Below, piece by piece: positions 34,556 to 48,058 of a stretch of DNA of 64,000 bases. The notes under the pieces were generated by a model. That model was not told the origin of the DNA, did no database searches, and saw only the letters and a program-made list of their open reading frames with translations. The DNA is from Latrodectus hesperus (Eukaryota; Arthropoda; Arachnida; Araneae; Theridiidae): the NCBI GenBank assembly GCA_037975125.1, contig CM075857.1, forward strand, positions 25,321,207-25,385,206, given 5' to 3'. Positions within the stretch are counted from its first letter, which is position 1; each line of letters starts with the position of its first letter. Both the position numbers and the translations under genes were made by a program.

Positions 34556-34753
34556 CCCTCCAGATCAATGTCAAAATTAATGGAGTGGATCCTTTGGTGG
34601 TGCCATCTGTCGGAGGAGTTTAGAGCAAAGTCGTACTTTCAGTTTCGTGGTGCTCTGGTTAAAAAAAAAAAACACCCTATTGACTTAAATTCGCATAGCC
34701 AAAGGCATAGCGATCTTGGTTGTCCAAGTGCCATAAGTAACAACAACGACAAC
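34556..34753 (+). mobile_element. Possible retroposed element with CAA-rich tail
   Basis: A compositionally distinct block (ggtggtgccatctgtcggag near 34600) contains an internal A12 run. It ends in taacaacaacgacaac, a tail like that of the element at 53117 read on its minus strand. No target-site duplication was identified. Confidence 0.35.
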
Positions 34754-35050
34754 TTAGATAGATTCACAAATATTTCTTATTTACAGTAGGATCATCTATT
34801 ACAGCTTAATTATTTTGTTAAAAGCTGTGAAAATTTAATTATTATACTTTTCTTTTCAGTGTGGTTACAGGGCAAATTTCATTTTAATAAATTCAATACA
34901 AACTTGTATCGTTATATACAACAAATCACGAATATTCAATATTTCGCTTTCTGTTGAATATTTATGATTCGTTGATGAGAAAGTTAACATTTTATGATTT
35001 TGTAGGTAATAAAATCTAAGTGAAATAGGTATTAGACTTTCAATGACTAC

Positions 35051-35149
35051 CTGGCAGCTGAATAGTTAATGCTGAGGCCTTCGACTCAATAGTTCGTGGG
35101 TTCGATTCCTAACTCGGTATTGGATGCTAGTAGGGGTTCGGAAAAGTAC
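35051..35149 (+). mobile_element. 3'-truncated SINE copy
   Basis: The head ctggcagctgaatagttaat, then ctcaatagttcgtgg, the B box GGTTCGATTCC and the core up to ggggttcgga, after which the match stops. Confidence 0.8.
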
Positions 35150-38100
35150 GAATCAAACTGGCATCCAATCGATTGCTCTATTTTTTGGCGAAAAATGTAT
35201 TGTTTTCAAATCACAATGATGAAACAACGTAAAAAATTATTTTTCTTTAGTGTGGAGTTATTTTTTGTATTAATAAGAATGAGTAAATAAAATATTTACT
35301 GTGTTTATTTAAAAATTTTTTTTGAATGTTTTAAAAGTATAAAAAAAAGTTTAGTATAAGATAAGTGAAGTACATTAAATATATGTTGACCATTGCAAAA
35401 ATAAAGCATGCATAACATGGCATATTAATTCATATTTTGAAGATAACTTGATTGATGGTAAGCAACACACCTTCTCTTCTGCTATAAATTTTCCCAACTA
35501 GTTCATTGCAATTTATAAGTTTTTGCTTTCAGGAAATATTTTATTTTTGTATAGAAATCTTTTCCTGTGAGATCTCATACAAAAAAAAAAATTGTAGTGT
35601 TAAATGATTTAGGCTTGAACAAAATCCAAAATACCTGATACAAAATATGACATAAACACCGGAATGTTGTTATCTTAAAAACATTGACTAAATCGTTTAT
35701 CTTCAATTTTTGAACTTTATTGATCATAAAAATAAATTTCTGAATAATGTTAATGTATCTAAATTTTTTGCCTGAAGTAAACTAAAAGCTATTGAAGATA
35801 TTAAGAATTTTAAATTTAACTGTCCTATATTAGCCATGTATTTTCTATAATTTATGTGCTGTGAGTATATTTTAGAGAGAAATTTTCTATAATTAAAGAT
35901 AAAATTTCGTATGCCTATGTATGTATGTATGTATATATGTATGTACTACTTATCACACTTATAACGGGACAAAATTATTTTACCTATTTTTCTATGTTAA
36001 CTTTCTGTATTAAATATGAATTTTAGGAATAGAATAATTTAATGAATTTCCTCCTGGAAATTTTATTATGAGAATTTTGTACGCGTAATTACAGGTACAC
36101 TTGATTTCCTGGACACGATGCCAACGAACGAACCAACCAAAATATTAAATAAGATAGAAAATATAATTTCTAACTTAGTTCTACCAAGCTCTAAAAATTT
36201 ATTACTTGTAATTTATTACATCTTATTTTTAAACATACTTTCAGCGGTTATCTTTTCGATGTGAAAATATCTCATTGCAAAACTTTAATTCTGCGAATGT
36301 GCAGAAAAATTTTATGTATTTATTTTATTTATCAGAATATAACCAAGATTAAAAGTCTTGCATGGTGATTCGAGAACAAAAAATTAACAACGAAATAATT
36401 AAACATTTTACTTGAATTGTCTGATTTTGCATAATCCAAAACATATGCATTTGAACAGTATTGGAAAGTAATACCGCACACGATTAAGAATCTTTTTTTA
36501 ATTTATATTTTTCAATGATTCTGCATATATTTTATGATATAAACCGCTGTTTTCTATACGAATTTCTTTCCTTAAAAAATTGTTAAGCATATTAAATATA
36601 TTGCTATAACTCTTTTCAAATTTATATTACAAATATTTTAAGGGTTTAATTTAATTTACTACTTTTGTTATACATTTTAAAATTGAACACTTAAATATAA
36701 TTATGAATGTTTTTGGTTACAAAAATATGTATGCATAAAATTGACACTTTCAGTTTTTATATATTAACTTCAATTGCTTATGTACAATAACAAAACAATG
36801 AACCTTAATGTAAACTATGGTTTAAAGTATGGCATTATTTTCTTGTTGGCAGCACTACATAAGAAATTCATTAAGATATAGATTAACTTTGATAATGATC
36901 AAGTTTGAATCTTTCTTAGAAGTCCAATGAAAATATATTATGTGATAAAAAATAACATTTATCAATTACAAAACATTAAACTTGCTGAAAACGATATTTT
37001 AATTTTTATAGAGTTATCAATACGTTTGATTTAAATGATAAGTAAATATTCTTTGTTGGGGAATATTTTCATGCTAATTTTAATTTTTGGATGTGTAGAA
37101 TTTTTTTTATCTGAAATTATTTTACTATCTAAATTTATTTAAAATATTGGCAACATGAAACCTGAATTTATTGTAAGTTTATTTCATTATAATTAAAAAT
37201 TTTTTAATCTTAATTAATTTTAGATTTTAACATTTATGATTTGTATTTCAAATCCATGGAATAATTATTTTAATTTGATATATTATTTCTGATTTTTTAC
37301 TTCATATACTATATAAATTAGTAATAAAAATTCTTTTGTTTAAAAGGCAAAATAATGTTTAATTTTTCATATTAAAATATATGAACTTTTTTTATTAAAT
37401 TCATGTAATTTTTTAAGAAAACTTTATTTAAATAGGTTTCTTTTTCTTTTAATTTTATTCTATTCGATGAACATTAATGATTGATTAAAATTTTTCTTGA
37501 TATGTAAACAATAATTAAGTTAAGAAACAACAATTTACATAAATGTTTTGGTAATTATTATTGTAATTTCATAATTGTTAGAATTTAACTCTTAAGTGCA
37601 ATTATTTTTCAGCTCCTTTTTGAACGAAGTAACATATTTGCTTAAATGAGTTTTTATCTTAGTATCCTGTAAATCGTTAAATTTAATAAAACCCTTCCTA
37701 AATTTTTAACATAGTTTCAAAACATATGGAACATTCAGAAATGTTTAAAAAGTCAGAACTTTGTTTCAGCCTTTTAATATAAAACCGATATCATTCCATT
37801 TAGGCAGCAAAAATATCACCGAAGCATTTTTGGGTAACAGCATACGAAAAAAAAAATTTTTTTTTTGAAAATTATTATTATTTGTTGTAACAACAATTTT
37901 TACTAAGAAAACTCTAAGATTTTAATATTAATTTAATAAAATGTGATCGTTAAAGGCTGTAACTGGTGACATTTTATTTGAAATCAGTAGCACCATTTGG
38001 CGATTTTACCGATTGCACCAATAAAATTGACAAATATCATAAAAATCTAAGATATGTTATCAATAATTGTTGTAATTTCTAGAAGAATGGCTGTTTCATA

Positions 38101-39500
38101 AAAGCCGCATTTGTAAAAATGCTTAAAAGTTTGTAAATTGGGGAAAAAAAAAAAAACGCACATTGGATATCACTGCCGTAAAGAAAAAGTGAATTATATT
38201 GCAACGATATCGCCGAACATTACAAAGGTTGAAAATTTTTGATTTATTTTATGTACGAACTATCAGAGTTAAAAAGTGCATAAAATGTTAGGCATTACAC
38301 AAAAATAAATATGGGTGAGAGAAACTGAAAATAAACTCACACTCTTGGATGTATCACACACAGATTCTAAAATAAACTCACGTTCTCAAATAAATTGACG
38401 CAAAAAAATATCGTTTTTTTTTTTTTTTAGCTTTTTCTGAAAAAGTAATTACAATATGTACATTATGTGTGTGAAGCATTAAAAATTTAATTCCTCTCTG
38501 CATTAATTGAAATTACTTAGCAAGTACTGAATTAGAATTTAGCACACATCACATATATTTCTTGTCTGTAGTGTTTCTTCACCTGGGTACCTATAGTAAA
38601 CGGGAGTAGAAAAATAAGTGTTAAATTTTTAAACAATATTTTTTACATAACTGTTTTTTCTTTATAAAGTACTCTGAAAACTTATTTAGAATGCACTGTA
38701 TAAGAGCAAAATAGAAGGCATACTTAAAAAAGATTCTTACTTTATTGTGGGTAAATTTCTTTTTCCTTTGAAATCTGAAAGTTCTATTTCATTTTCATTC
38801 ATTATGCTCTTAATCATTTAGTCATCCAATAGTTCTTATGTACAAATTTCATTTGCATTCACATTTAAAAAGTATTGAACTTAAATTTAGGGCCACAAAG
38901 TTTCAAGGAACTTTGTTGAAATGCATATAGATGAATAATTAGTTCATCTTCCTTCAAGTCGTTAAGTAAATGTTCTTGTCTTTCATCAGTGTTACTGTGG
39001 TTTTTTAAATAAAAACTTACATGTCAAAATGACCTAACTATCACTTTTTCTGCAGCGTTATTCCAAGCAATGCATTACGCCTAGACTCACTTTTATAAGG
39101 CGATTCTATGTTATGATCATTTCTTGCAAAAGTATCTCACCATATTTGTGGTTGAAGCTAATCTGATGTATGGTCAAAAAAGATGTCAGTTAGATTAGCG
39201 GTGTGAAATTTCGCATGAATTGCTTTAAAAAAAAATCTCAGATTTTAAAGTCAATAATGCAGTTTTGAAGAATATATGATTTTCTATTTATCCACAATCC
39301 GATCGACTTTTCAACTAAATGCATTGATCCGAATATTTCTATTGGGGGAAAAAAAGATGATAAAAAAAAATTGGAAAGAGGATATATAAAAATAAACGCA
39401 GTTGAAAGATACTTGAAAATGAATCTCAAAATTTAGTCCGTGAATGTTAGTTAAAATTATCAGAGTGTGTGTGTGGGGGGGAAACCACATGTTAAGGGAC
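35150..39500. other. AT-rich non-coding stretch, no gene seen
   Basis: The longest featureless part of the window. A tgtagcacca/tggcgatttt block near 37990 may be TGGCGCC-family debris, and 36110-36140 has a SINE-like caaccaa tail. Nothing else is recognised. Confidence 0.5.
35911..35945 (+). repeat. (TATG)n microsatellite
   Basis: Tetranucleotide repeat ATGT with a TATA interruption. Confidence 0.85.
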
Positions 39501-39509
39501 CAGTCATTA

Positions 39510-39571
39510 ATTCGTAAAATCGTGAGTGTTCGTAAATGAGAAGTTTGAAAAAACGAGCGTCTACTGTCAAT
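39510..39571. repeat. Possible DNA-transposon end, shared with 49.0 kb
   Basis: The 33-bp segment beginning attcgtaaaa, with gtgagt and ttcgtaaat, matches 49002-49036 in inverse orientation at 30 positions. It is followed by aaaacgagcgtctactg, which resembles pogo/Tigger-type ends (from memory). No partner end was found. Confidence 0.4.
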
Positions 39572-39700
39572 TCAGCATGTTTGTGTTGATATTATTAACG
39601 GTATTTTCTCCGACTTTTACGCATATTTTCTTATTTTGCTGTAATTTTTAATCTGTTAAGTTTTATGTCGCATGAATATAAAAATTTCATAGAAAAATTA

Positions 39701-39742
39701 AACCTAGACACCTTCAAGCCGCAACTTGTCGGTGTCTAGGTT
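39701..39742. repeat. Perfect 12-bp-stem palindrome
   Basis: aacctagacacc (39701-39712) and ggtgtctaggtt (39731-39742) pair exactly around an 18-nt loop. Confidence 0.9.
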
Positions 39743-40330
39743 AAACTTAAGAAACTTATGTATATAATTAGAATTTATTAATGTATTCACTTTTAAACAT
39801 GTAAAGGCATTTGCATTATGTGAAAATAAATCTAATATTACAGTTAAAATATATTACGAAATTCAACATTTTATAAAATTATTACATTATTTGTTAATAA
39901 AACGCATTTAATGATATTTTAACGTTGTGAAATTGAACTGTTTCCAAAGGGAAAGAAAATTACGTTAGTATAAATAAATCACTTTATCATCGAAGAAATA
40001 TAAAGGCTGTAAATTCAAGAACTAGTGGACCGATTATTATTTGTTCAGCTATTTTTTTTATGTTACGATTTTAGGTTGCTTTAAAACTTTAACAACGTGA
40101 TCATTCTGTTTTCTGGCGCCAGAGATTTATTGCAAGTATTTTCTTCAAAAAAGCCTATACTGCAGAAGTCCACGTGTTCCGTTCAAAGGGGGAAAATTGA
40201 ATTAGGAGTTTGATTTAACTTTTACGTTTAATAATATTGAGTATAATGTATTTCATACTATCCATTCATATTATATTTTCATAAATAATCAATTGAATTA
40301 TAATATTCAGTCCTCATTCTTTTATCCTTT

Positions 40331-40491
40331 GCCGATCTGTCAATTGGATGGTTAGCGTATTGCCCTTCAGTTCATGGATTCGGTACCAATTTCAGGAGTA
40401 GGTGTTTATAGTAGTTCGGAGCATACTTTACACTATTAAGTCCCGGTCGAATCAGCCCAAATGTGCAAAATGTAAAAAAAAGAGTGACAAA
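40331..40491 (+). mobile_element. SINE copy, moderately diverged
   Basis: The head gccgatctgtcaattggatg then gttagcg keeps the A-box region. The B box is eroded (gattcggtaccaat), followed by the core tgtttatagtagttcgga and the segment aagtcccggtcgaatcagcc. Confidence 0.85.
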
Positions 40492-43400
40492 TTAGCTACG
40501 AGTCTATTAACTTACATAATAAGAAGAATCTAATACAAGGAGTGATTCTAATTTCCTGTTTAGAGAAAAGGAAAAATCAAATAATAGTAATAGAAGGCGT
40601 CTAGGCTAGATGTCTAGACTGTTAATTAATTATTAATTTTATACCTTACTTATATGTTTTATGCGTAGGATATCCATTGATTGAAAACAATCAAAAGCTT
40701 TCCTTTAATTTACATTCGATTCGATAAGCTGTTTGTGTAGTTGTAAGTAGATAAATACTTTTACCCCATCTTATATTATCTTGTATATCTTAAAATAATT
40801 TCTCGAAATATATTCAGATTTCTATAGAAAACCTAAATTAAATTTCTAATTTTTGAAATATTTTTGTGCACATTTCTCATAAATTCCTTTTAACTTAGAT
40901 GCTATGTTAGAAGAAATTTGAATCTTAACATATTTCTTAAAAATATCCAACATGCTATTCCAGATGTTCTAAACTATCCAGTAGTAATCTATTTCTATTG
41001 TGAAAATGAATTAAAATGTGGCAAACATTTCTCAGGAACTCATTCAAATGCTTAGTTTTAGGAATAACGTAAGATTAAAAAAAATCTAATCAGTCAACAA
41101 GATAGAATATTTAAAATTTTACATTAATGTCTACCATTAGTTATGTTTGTGATATCTGTTTAGCTATGAATTTACATCAAATTTAATTAAAATAACGGGC
41201 AGTTGCAAATACGGTTCCTAAAAAAAGAAAATCAAATTATGTAACTTATTATATTCAATGTGGTTGGAATTAGCATTAAAATAATAAGAAAGTAATAATT
41301 ATGATTTAATTTAACGATTTTAACTTTCTAATTATATAGTTTTTATATTTCTATACCAAAATAATTCTGGAATTTTATTTCTATTCTAAATAAGGTCGAA
41401 TATTTTTTATGTAGATGTAATTACATTCATATCTTTAGTGTTCATAATTATATTTATTAAGATTTTAATCTGCACATATTAATTTACATATTTATTAAAA
41501 TGTTATGATTCCTTACGATTAGAAGTATTACAGTACAGAATGTATGTATATTTGTAGGATTTATATTTAGGTAAATTTAAATCGTTGATTTGTTTGTAGT
41601 CTTCATCAAATTTTGAATAAAAAAATGGTTAATAATGAATAATTTGTTTTCATAAAGAGAGAGAAATTATATTATTCTAAATATCTAATTATATGATTGA
41701 AACGTGAATAATGGGAACTAAATGTGATTAAAGGGAAACCGTTTGTTAAATACAATTTTAGTGACAAGATTAAACTCTAATTCAGTATTTGCGAATAATC
41801 TACAAAAATCGGAAGTAATTTCTATGAAAGTTTTTAAAATTTTGTTTTAATTCCTGTTAATTTATCAATATATATTTTTTTCTTTATGACTCAAAGATTG
41901 TCAGTTCAGTGAAAAAAGTGTGTGCTACGAAAACATAATAAAAGGAAACTGCTACTTTCTATTTGCTTTGTATTTTTAACATTAGTGTGGTAAAAATGGC
42001 CGAATCATTTTAACGTGGATATTATTGTACGATTATGTTAGCTATTATGTAATTACTTTACCTTATTTTCAGTTAAATTAGGCAAAATTAAATATATATT
42101 TTTGCGACTCAACATCAACTAATGAGGACTGCAGATGCTATGAATACTTTTGTTTTTCACTTTAGAATATTTTTATCGATGAAAACAGATCATAAGATGA
42201 TTGTATATATTATTTACGTTTTGTTTACTTTATCTTTCAGTGTTCTCGCAATTTCTTAGAAATTTTTCTTAATTATTGCGGAGAGAATCCGGTTTTTAAT
42301 GTTCAGAGAATAGATTAAGCTAGATAATTTTTTATTTAATTTTGGTAGTTTTTTATTATGTGAATTCTAACATAAAATGTTTTAGAATTCAGTTTGCATT
42401 ACTTTGTGCATGAATTTTTACTCTTAAATTTCTGATTACTATATTCTTATATTCCCACGTGAAAACTAACGTAATATATATTTAACCTCTGTAAATTTCT
42501 GTTAAAATTTGCGTATTTTTCTTCAGATTCACATATTTTAAACTGATGTGTTTACCATTTGTACTTTTGCGTAGTATTATTTTTATTAATATCGATGCAA
42601 AATGTTTATATGCTCTATTTCTATTACGGTACGAACTACATATAGCATTTAGCGCAGTTCAACTCGGGCTATTAACAATTACCGTGAGTCACTGGCTTTT
42701 CATTTTGCCAGAAAATAGATAAGAAAGTAAATTATTTATGCAAAACTGTTTAAACTGTAATATTGTGTAAATGGCTTGTATCGATATAAAAAAAATTTGT
42801 TCCCATATTATAAATAGCTTAATAGTCTTATTGTGAAACTATTTACAAGCTATAGTTAAGTTATAACATAAAAGTCTTTTACTGTTAAGTGTCCTACAAC
42901 GCAGAACTTAACACTTTTAGTTACGGCTACTACATAATGCCTCTTAGAAAAAAATTTTTAAGCTTTTGCGTCAAATTCATTTATCACTAGGGTGAAAACC
43001 CACAATACTATTACTATTTCGTTCCACACATGTGTATCTCTGTAAAACAGAATACAGTATTCATGCTTTATTGAATAATATTGGCTAAGAACCCTTTCAT
43101 TTGGTAAAAAAGTTCTTACCATTTTACCGCAGTAAATACATTGAGTTTTCTTTTCTTTTTTTATTATTTAGAATTACTGTCTACTTAGGCTCTAAATATT
43201 TTTGGATTGCATTATTATGATATACTATGAATGATTCTTATAAAAACATTCCTTTTAATTTTTTTATTTGGTTGCAATTTTTTGACAACATGAAAAAATG
43301 GTAAAGAGTAACTTAGTGGTCAAGGATGGTTTTCCATTTAAGTAATATTTTACATAGCTCTGCATGTAACATAGTGAGTAGAGTAAACATTGTTTTCTAT

Positions 43401-43946
43401 TTTGTGCGAACAATTCTAACATATTTACAGATTCATTTAAAATTTCAATTTCTATTTAAAGTGACTGAATATTATTTTCTTAAGCTGCATGAATATTTTT
43501 GCGTAATCGCGAAAAAATTTTAGTATGTAATTTGCAATCATTCTTACTTTTTTGTTCACCCATTTGCGAAACATGACATAAGCATTAAGTACATAAACTA
43601 ATCTGAATGAAACAAAACTTATATAAAAATATAGGTTATAAAATTCCCTTAAAACTAACAATTGTTTTGAAATCTTTCCAATTTTCTGTAATGGAATCGA
43701 AATTCGTGTGTTGTAAATTCTAATTAATCTTTTAAATGCTGATTAAAATATTTTATTTTCTGTGCGAATTACCTAAGTGGGTTTTGAATCGTAATACTTC
43801 AAATGGTTAATCAATTTTTTTCCTATAAAGCGTCACAAATATATTCATTTGTTAGATCCTTGATTTCATAAAGAGCCCAAAAAAAAAAAAAAAAAAAAAA
43901 ACGTCCGAATGATAGACTAATTGATTGTGAAGCTGTCAAATGTGAA
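40492..43946. other. AT-rich non-coding stretch, no gene seen
   Basis: Only short, weak inverted words are present (near 40600 and 42890). No credible frame or repeat boundary. Confidence 0.55.
43879..43901 (+). repeat. Poly(A) run of 23
   Basis: Uninterrupted A homopolymer just upstream of the inverted-repeat element at 43947. It could be a retroposed tail, but no element precedes it. Confidence 0.9.
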
Positions 43947-44546
43947 GCTAGTAGGAAACCGTTAGCATTCGTTCAAGGAACTCGGCGTCATCTTGGTTGC
44001 CTTTGTTGACAGTAATATTGAGAAATATTTTCTGTCATGATAAACTTATTTCCATGATAGTAAGGAAATATTTTGTGTTTTTTACTTTTTTATGGATTTC
44101 TTTTAATGTATTTATTTGAAGCTGTATTTAGTGGCTCTTTGATTTTGTTAGATTTTGCTAAATTTAAAGCTAGCAGTGTATTTAGATCTGGTAGAATCAG
44201 TAGTTATTTATTTATTTATTATGTTTATTATTTACAAGATGGTTATTTTTTACATTAATTGCTTATTTCCAAAATAGCTGCATTTCAGAAAATTGATAAA
44301 TATCATTCAATTCGTCTTCCGAAAGTAGGAATTTGTTACAAAAACTAACAGATTTAAAATAAAATTATTTTCTCTACCATAATATATTTGTAATTGAAGT
44401 TTAAGTTAGAATTCACTAGTTTTACAATATATTTCCTTAATATCATGGAAATAAATTTTATCATGACAAAAAAAATAATTCTCCATATTTCTGTCAAGAA
44501 AGGCATGCCAAGTTTCTTGAAAAGATACTAACGATTTCCTACTAGC
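43947..44546. mobile_element. Non-autonomous element with about 125-bp terminal inverted repeats
   Basis: The left arm 43947-44077 and right arm 44423-44546 are inverted matches over nearly their whole length. Outermost GCTAGTAGGAAA and internal GTCATGATAAA and TTATTTCCATGAT blocks are shared, with one gap of about 11 bp. The unpaired interior is about 345 bp of AT-rich DNA without a transposase frame. Weaker similarity continues outside to about 43931 and 44564, with repeated gctag/actagcga words. No clear target-site duplication was found, so the superfamily is unknown. Confidence 0.8.
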
Positions 44547-44564
44547 GATACAATTGAGACTAGC

Positions 44565-44989
44565 GAAATGTTATTTAACTAGCGAAAATTTCAGAAATAA
44601 ATGAAAATTAATATATATGTAATGCAATTAGTTTTTTTATCTTTAGATTTTTGGAAATAACCTTTCTTGTTTTGGGGATTTATATCAATGTGATTCACAG
44701 TCCTCACATATTCGTGCAAATCAATTTAAGCATTTTTTTTTAAAGAAATAACTTGTAATGAGACCAAAAAATTTTTGCAAAATATTATAAAAATGGTACA
44801 TTTTAGACATTAATACTTTATAAGATAATTTTCGAAATAAAATGTTGATTAATTTATTGAAAAGTTACGCAAAAAAATAGAATATTTAAATAGTTAGGAA
44901 TTTAAATTTTTTCCTATGCTGTTTCTTACTATTTATTATTTGGAATGATTTTAATATATGCGATGTTGAGAATTTCTGAATAAAAAAAA
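44565..44989. other. AT-rich non-coding stretch, nothing recognised
   Basis: Low-complexity AT-rich sequence only. Confidence 0.6.
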
Positions 44990-45490
44990 ATTATCGAATT
45001 TGATGTGGGGAAGGGAGACGGTATAGCTGCTTGAGGTCATTCTCTTCACAACATTTGAATATATGCGCGCAGTCGGTCTTTATGCAGTAATTTTATGTAC
45101 ATTTATGCTTTGTTAGTTGTGGGATTTCGCAGAATGAAACAATCGCTTAATATGGTTTTTATTGACTCTTTTGAAATGGGGGTGGAGTGAACGCGTGCAT
45201 GCAACCTGCATTCTGTGGCTGTACCCGCCTCTTTCTGCCCTCCCCCTTTTTTTACGAGCCGCCTTTGTTGGAGATTTTACGACTTTTATTCTTTCTCTTC
45301 GGGTCTCGTTATTTATTCCTCTTCATTCTCCATGTAAATAATCACGGAAAAACATGATTCGTCCTCTCATAATCACGCGTGAAGTGATTTTTGGGCTTGT
45401 GTGAGAAAGCTGCTCCTCAGGATCTCCCCCTTGCTCCGCTGTTTTCTTCATTTATCAGGTAAGAGAACCTTTCGGCTTTCCCCTACGAAG
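44990..45490. other. G/C-richer island with a strong donor-like site
   Basis: A 500-bp block with many CpGs and mixed sequence, such as gagtgaacgcgtgcatgcaa near 45187 and taatcacgcgtgaagtgatt near 45370. It stands in an otherwise very AT-rich region. Near its right edge TTTATCAG|GTAAGAG (GT at 45459-45460) matches the splice-donor consensus. It may be a conserved regulatory element or a 5' untranslated exon on the + strand; neither can be proved from one sequence. No recognisable coding frame. Confidence 0.4.
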
Positions 45491-46000
45491 GTCCTATTCA
45501 TTATACTTTGCTCTTGGAAGTAAGCATGGAATTAATGTTGTAATTCGGTTTATGTTCATTTGAAAGCTTTTATTCTTTCTCTTCGGCATAAAATAAAACA
45601 TTTCTGATGTAGAAATTAAAATATTAAGCTGGTTGCTGAATTGCACTTGTGTTGAAAACTGAAAAAGTTCTATTTTTTCCCATTATAGCTATTGCAAAAA
45701 TGTTAGAATATAATTCTCATGACATTGACAGATAATTAATTTCAAATGATATTGAACGGTGTATATTTAATTAAATCAGAAACCAAATTCATTTTTTATT
45801 AGAATTGTAGAAAAATTATTCTAAAATGTTTTTTATTTTTATTTTCAGTGATAATATGCAGAATTTTTGTTGATGAGTTACACTTCGTATGATCAAATTT
45901 CAAATATTATTTCTCAATCGATTGATTTCATATTTTTCACAAAAATTATGTTTTTCAAGCTCATGTGCTTTTTTATAATGAGTACCTTACCACTTTTACT

Positions 46001-46064
46001 GCATTAACTATTCATTTAATGATAAGAAAACATGTTTTCTTATCGTTAAATGAATATTTAGTGC
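46001..46064. repeat. 64-bp near-perfect loopless palindrome
   Basis: Two 32-bp arms meet at 46032/46033 in ACATGT with three mismatches in all. The inner 46 bp (46010-46055) have one. There is effectively no loop, so it could extrude as a cruciform. Confidence 0.95.
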
Positions 46065-48026
46065 ATAATTTATTTTCATTTAATCTATTATTCAACATGC
46101 AGTAAATCTGTTATAGAAGAATTTATATTAAGAATTTATATTATTAGTTAAAAATTTAATTGCACCATGCATTAAGTTTTAACTGTAAATTTATATACTT
46201 TAATGAAACATTTCTATTTAAGGATCATGGAAAAAAAGTTGCTTCGTTGAATGTATTTTACGTTCTTAACGAATTAAAACAGTATATTTTAATTGTTAGC
46301 CATTTCACAAAAAAATAAGGGAATCCTTTAAATTTTAATTAATGAATTATCAATAATATTTTTTAAAAGAAATTAGTAAATATCTTATCATGTAAATGAT
46401 ATTCACCAACATATTCGCCTTTATATACGCCTTTTATATGTATTAAATTAAAATATTTTGATTTTTTTCAATCGCTGTTTAATAAGTATATTTATTTTTG
46501 AAATAAAAAAAATATTTGATAACTATCAACGAAATTTATTTATTTATTTTTTGCAATTGTTCTGATTTTTTTGAAGTGAGAAAAATGTAGAAATTTAAAG
46601 CGAAAAAGATTAAGATATGTTTCAGTATAAAAAAGAAATTCCTAATTTATGAAAATGCAATGCTAATATTTACTTGTGTTTATAAATTTTATCTTATTGA
46701 ATAATTATCTTATTGAGATTTTTTACATTCTTATTGAATTGGAATCGTGATATGTAATTAGCCATTTTGCAGAAATATAGACAAAATCGTTAATTAGGTA
46801 TTTAATAAATGTTATAAATACGTTATCGTGTGTTTATTAGATGATAGAGAACGAGTAAACTCCTTTAACTAATCATGTATTCTTACAGACTCCCTCAACA
46901 TATTTCTTTGCAAATAATTTTTTTAATTCTTTAATAATTTTAAGAGATATATCAGTCAGCTTAAATATGTCCGTAAAGTTCAGCATCAAATACATATTGT
47001 GTTCTAATTTTTTTTTGTTAAATCAATTTTAAAAAACTAATTTCTACAAAAATGTTTAATAACTTGAACATTTTTTTGAAATTTCTAACACATGTACAAA
47101 AAGCACATTTCTTGTATCTAATTTGTAAAGTTTAATCAAATCATAAATATTTTAAATTTTTTCGTATACCTTTGATCTTTTTCATATTTAATTTAATCAA
47201 TTTTCTCAATATGTATTTCCTTATTTTAAAAATGTGTCATTACTCTATTATTATTTTTGTATCTCAAATAGATTTTTTAATGTTTGAAATCATTCTATTA
47301 TATTTAGTTTAATTTCGTTGATGTGCTATACTTTTAGAAAGAATTTCATGTAAGCGGGATGAAATTCCCTTTCTACATTTAAAAAAATATAAAATTCAAT
47401 ATTATGTGATTTAAAGGTTTAAAATGTAATGTAAACAGAAAATTTATAGGCTTTGAAAAAGTAAATGTTTTTTTCACAAATGTTGGGAAAAGTTTTTTAG
47501 AACTTTGTAATACCATCTTAGTGTAAAAAGGTATTTAGGTATTTAATGGTAATTAGGTACTTATTTTCCTATCAAAACATTTGACTAAATTACTGTTAGC
47601 ATTAAAAAATGAAATACATATGTTGAAAAATTTTTGTTTTGAAGTTTTTTTTAAACTTGCAAGGCTAGTTGACTTTTTCAATTTGGTGCAATAGTAGCAA
47701 TTAGAGCACACTACGGTTCTTATATTATACCCTAATAAGGGGGAAAAAAGATTGTTAAGGGATAACTAACAATTCCTAGGGCAACACGAATAATACATCT
47801 TGACTTTTACGGGCAAAATTAGATGAAAATTGTTACAATCATCAAAATTGTTCTTATTGATAAACGAATTGTAAAGAAACAGTTAACAACAATACCTAGT
47901 TTGTGCACTAGTTATTTTTTATATTTTATGTTAATTTGTATTGCACATATACTCTGCTTAATATGAATTATATTTTCCCTCCTGAAAATGTAACTAAGAA
48001 ATAAAGCTAAAAATATATAAAATTTA

Positions 48027-48058
48027 TTATATATATATATATATACATATATATGTAT
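48027..48058. repeat. (TA)n microsatellite
   Basis: TA tract with ACAT and GTAT interruptions. Confidence 0.85.

Noticed and set aside
43879..43901. Poly(A) run as tail of a processed pseudogene
   Set aside because: No gene-derived sequence precedes it and no flanking duplication was found.
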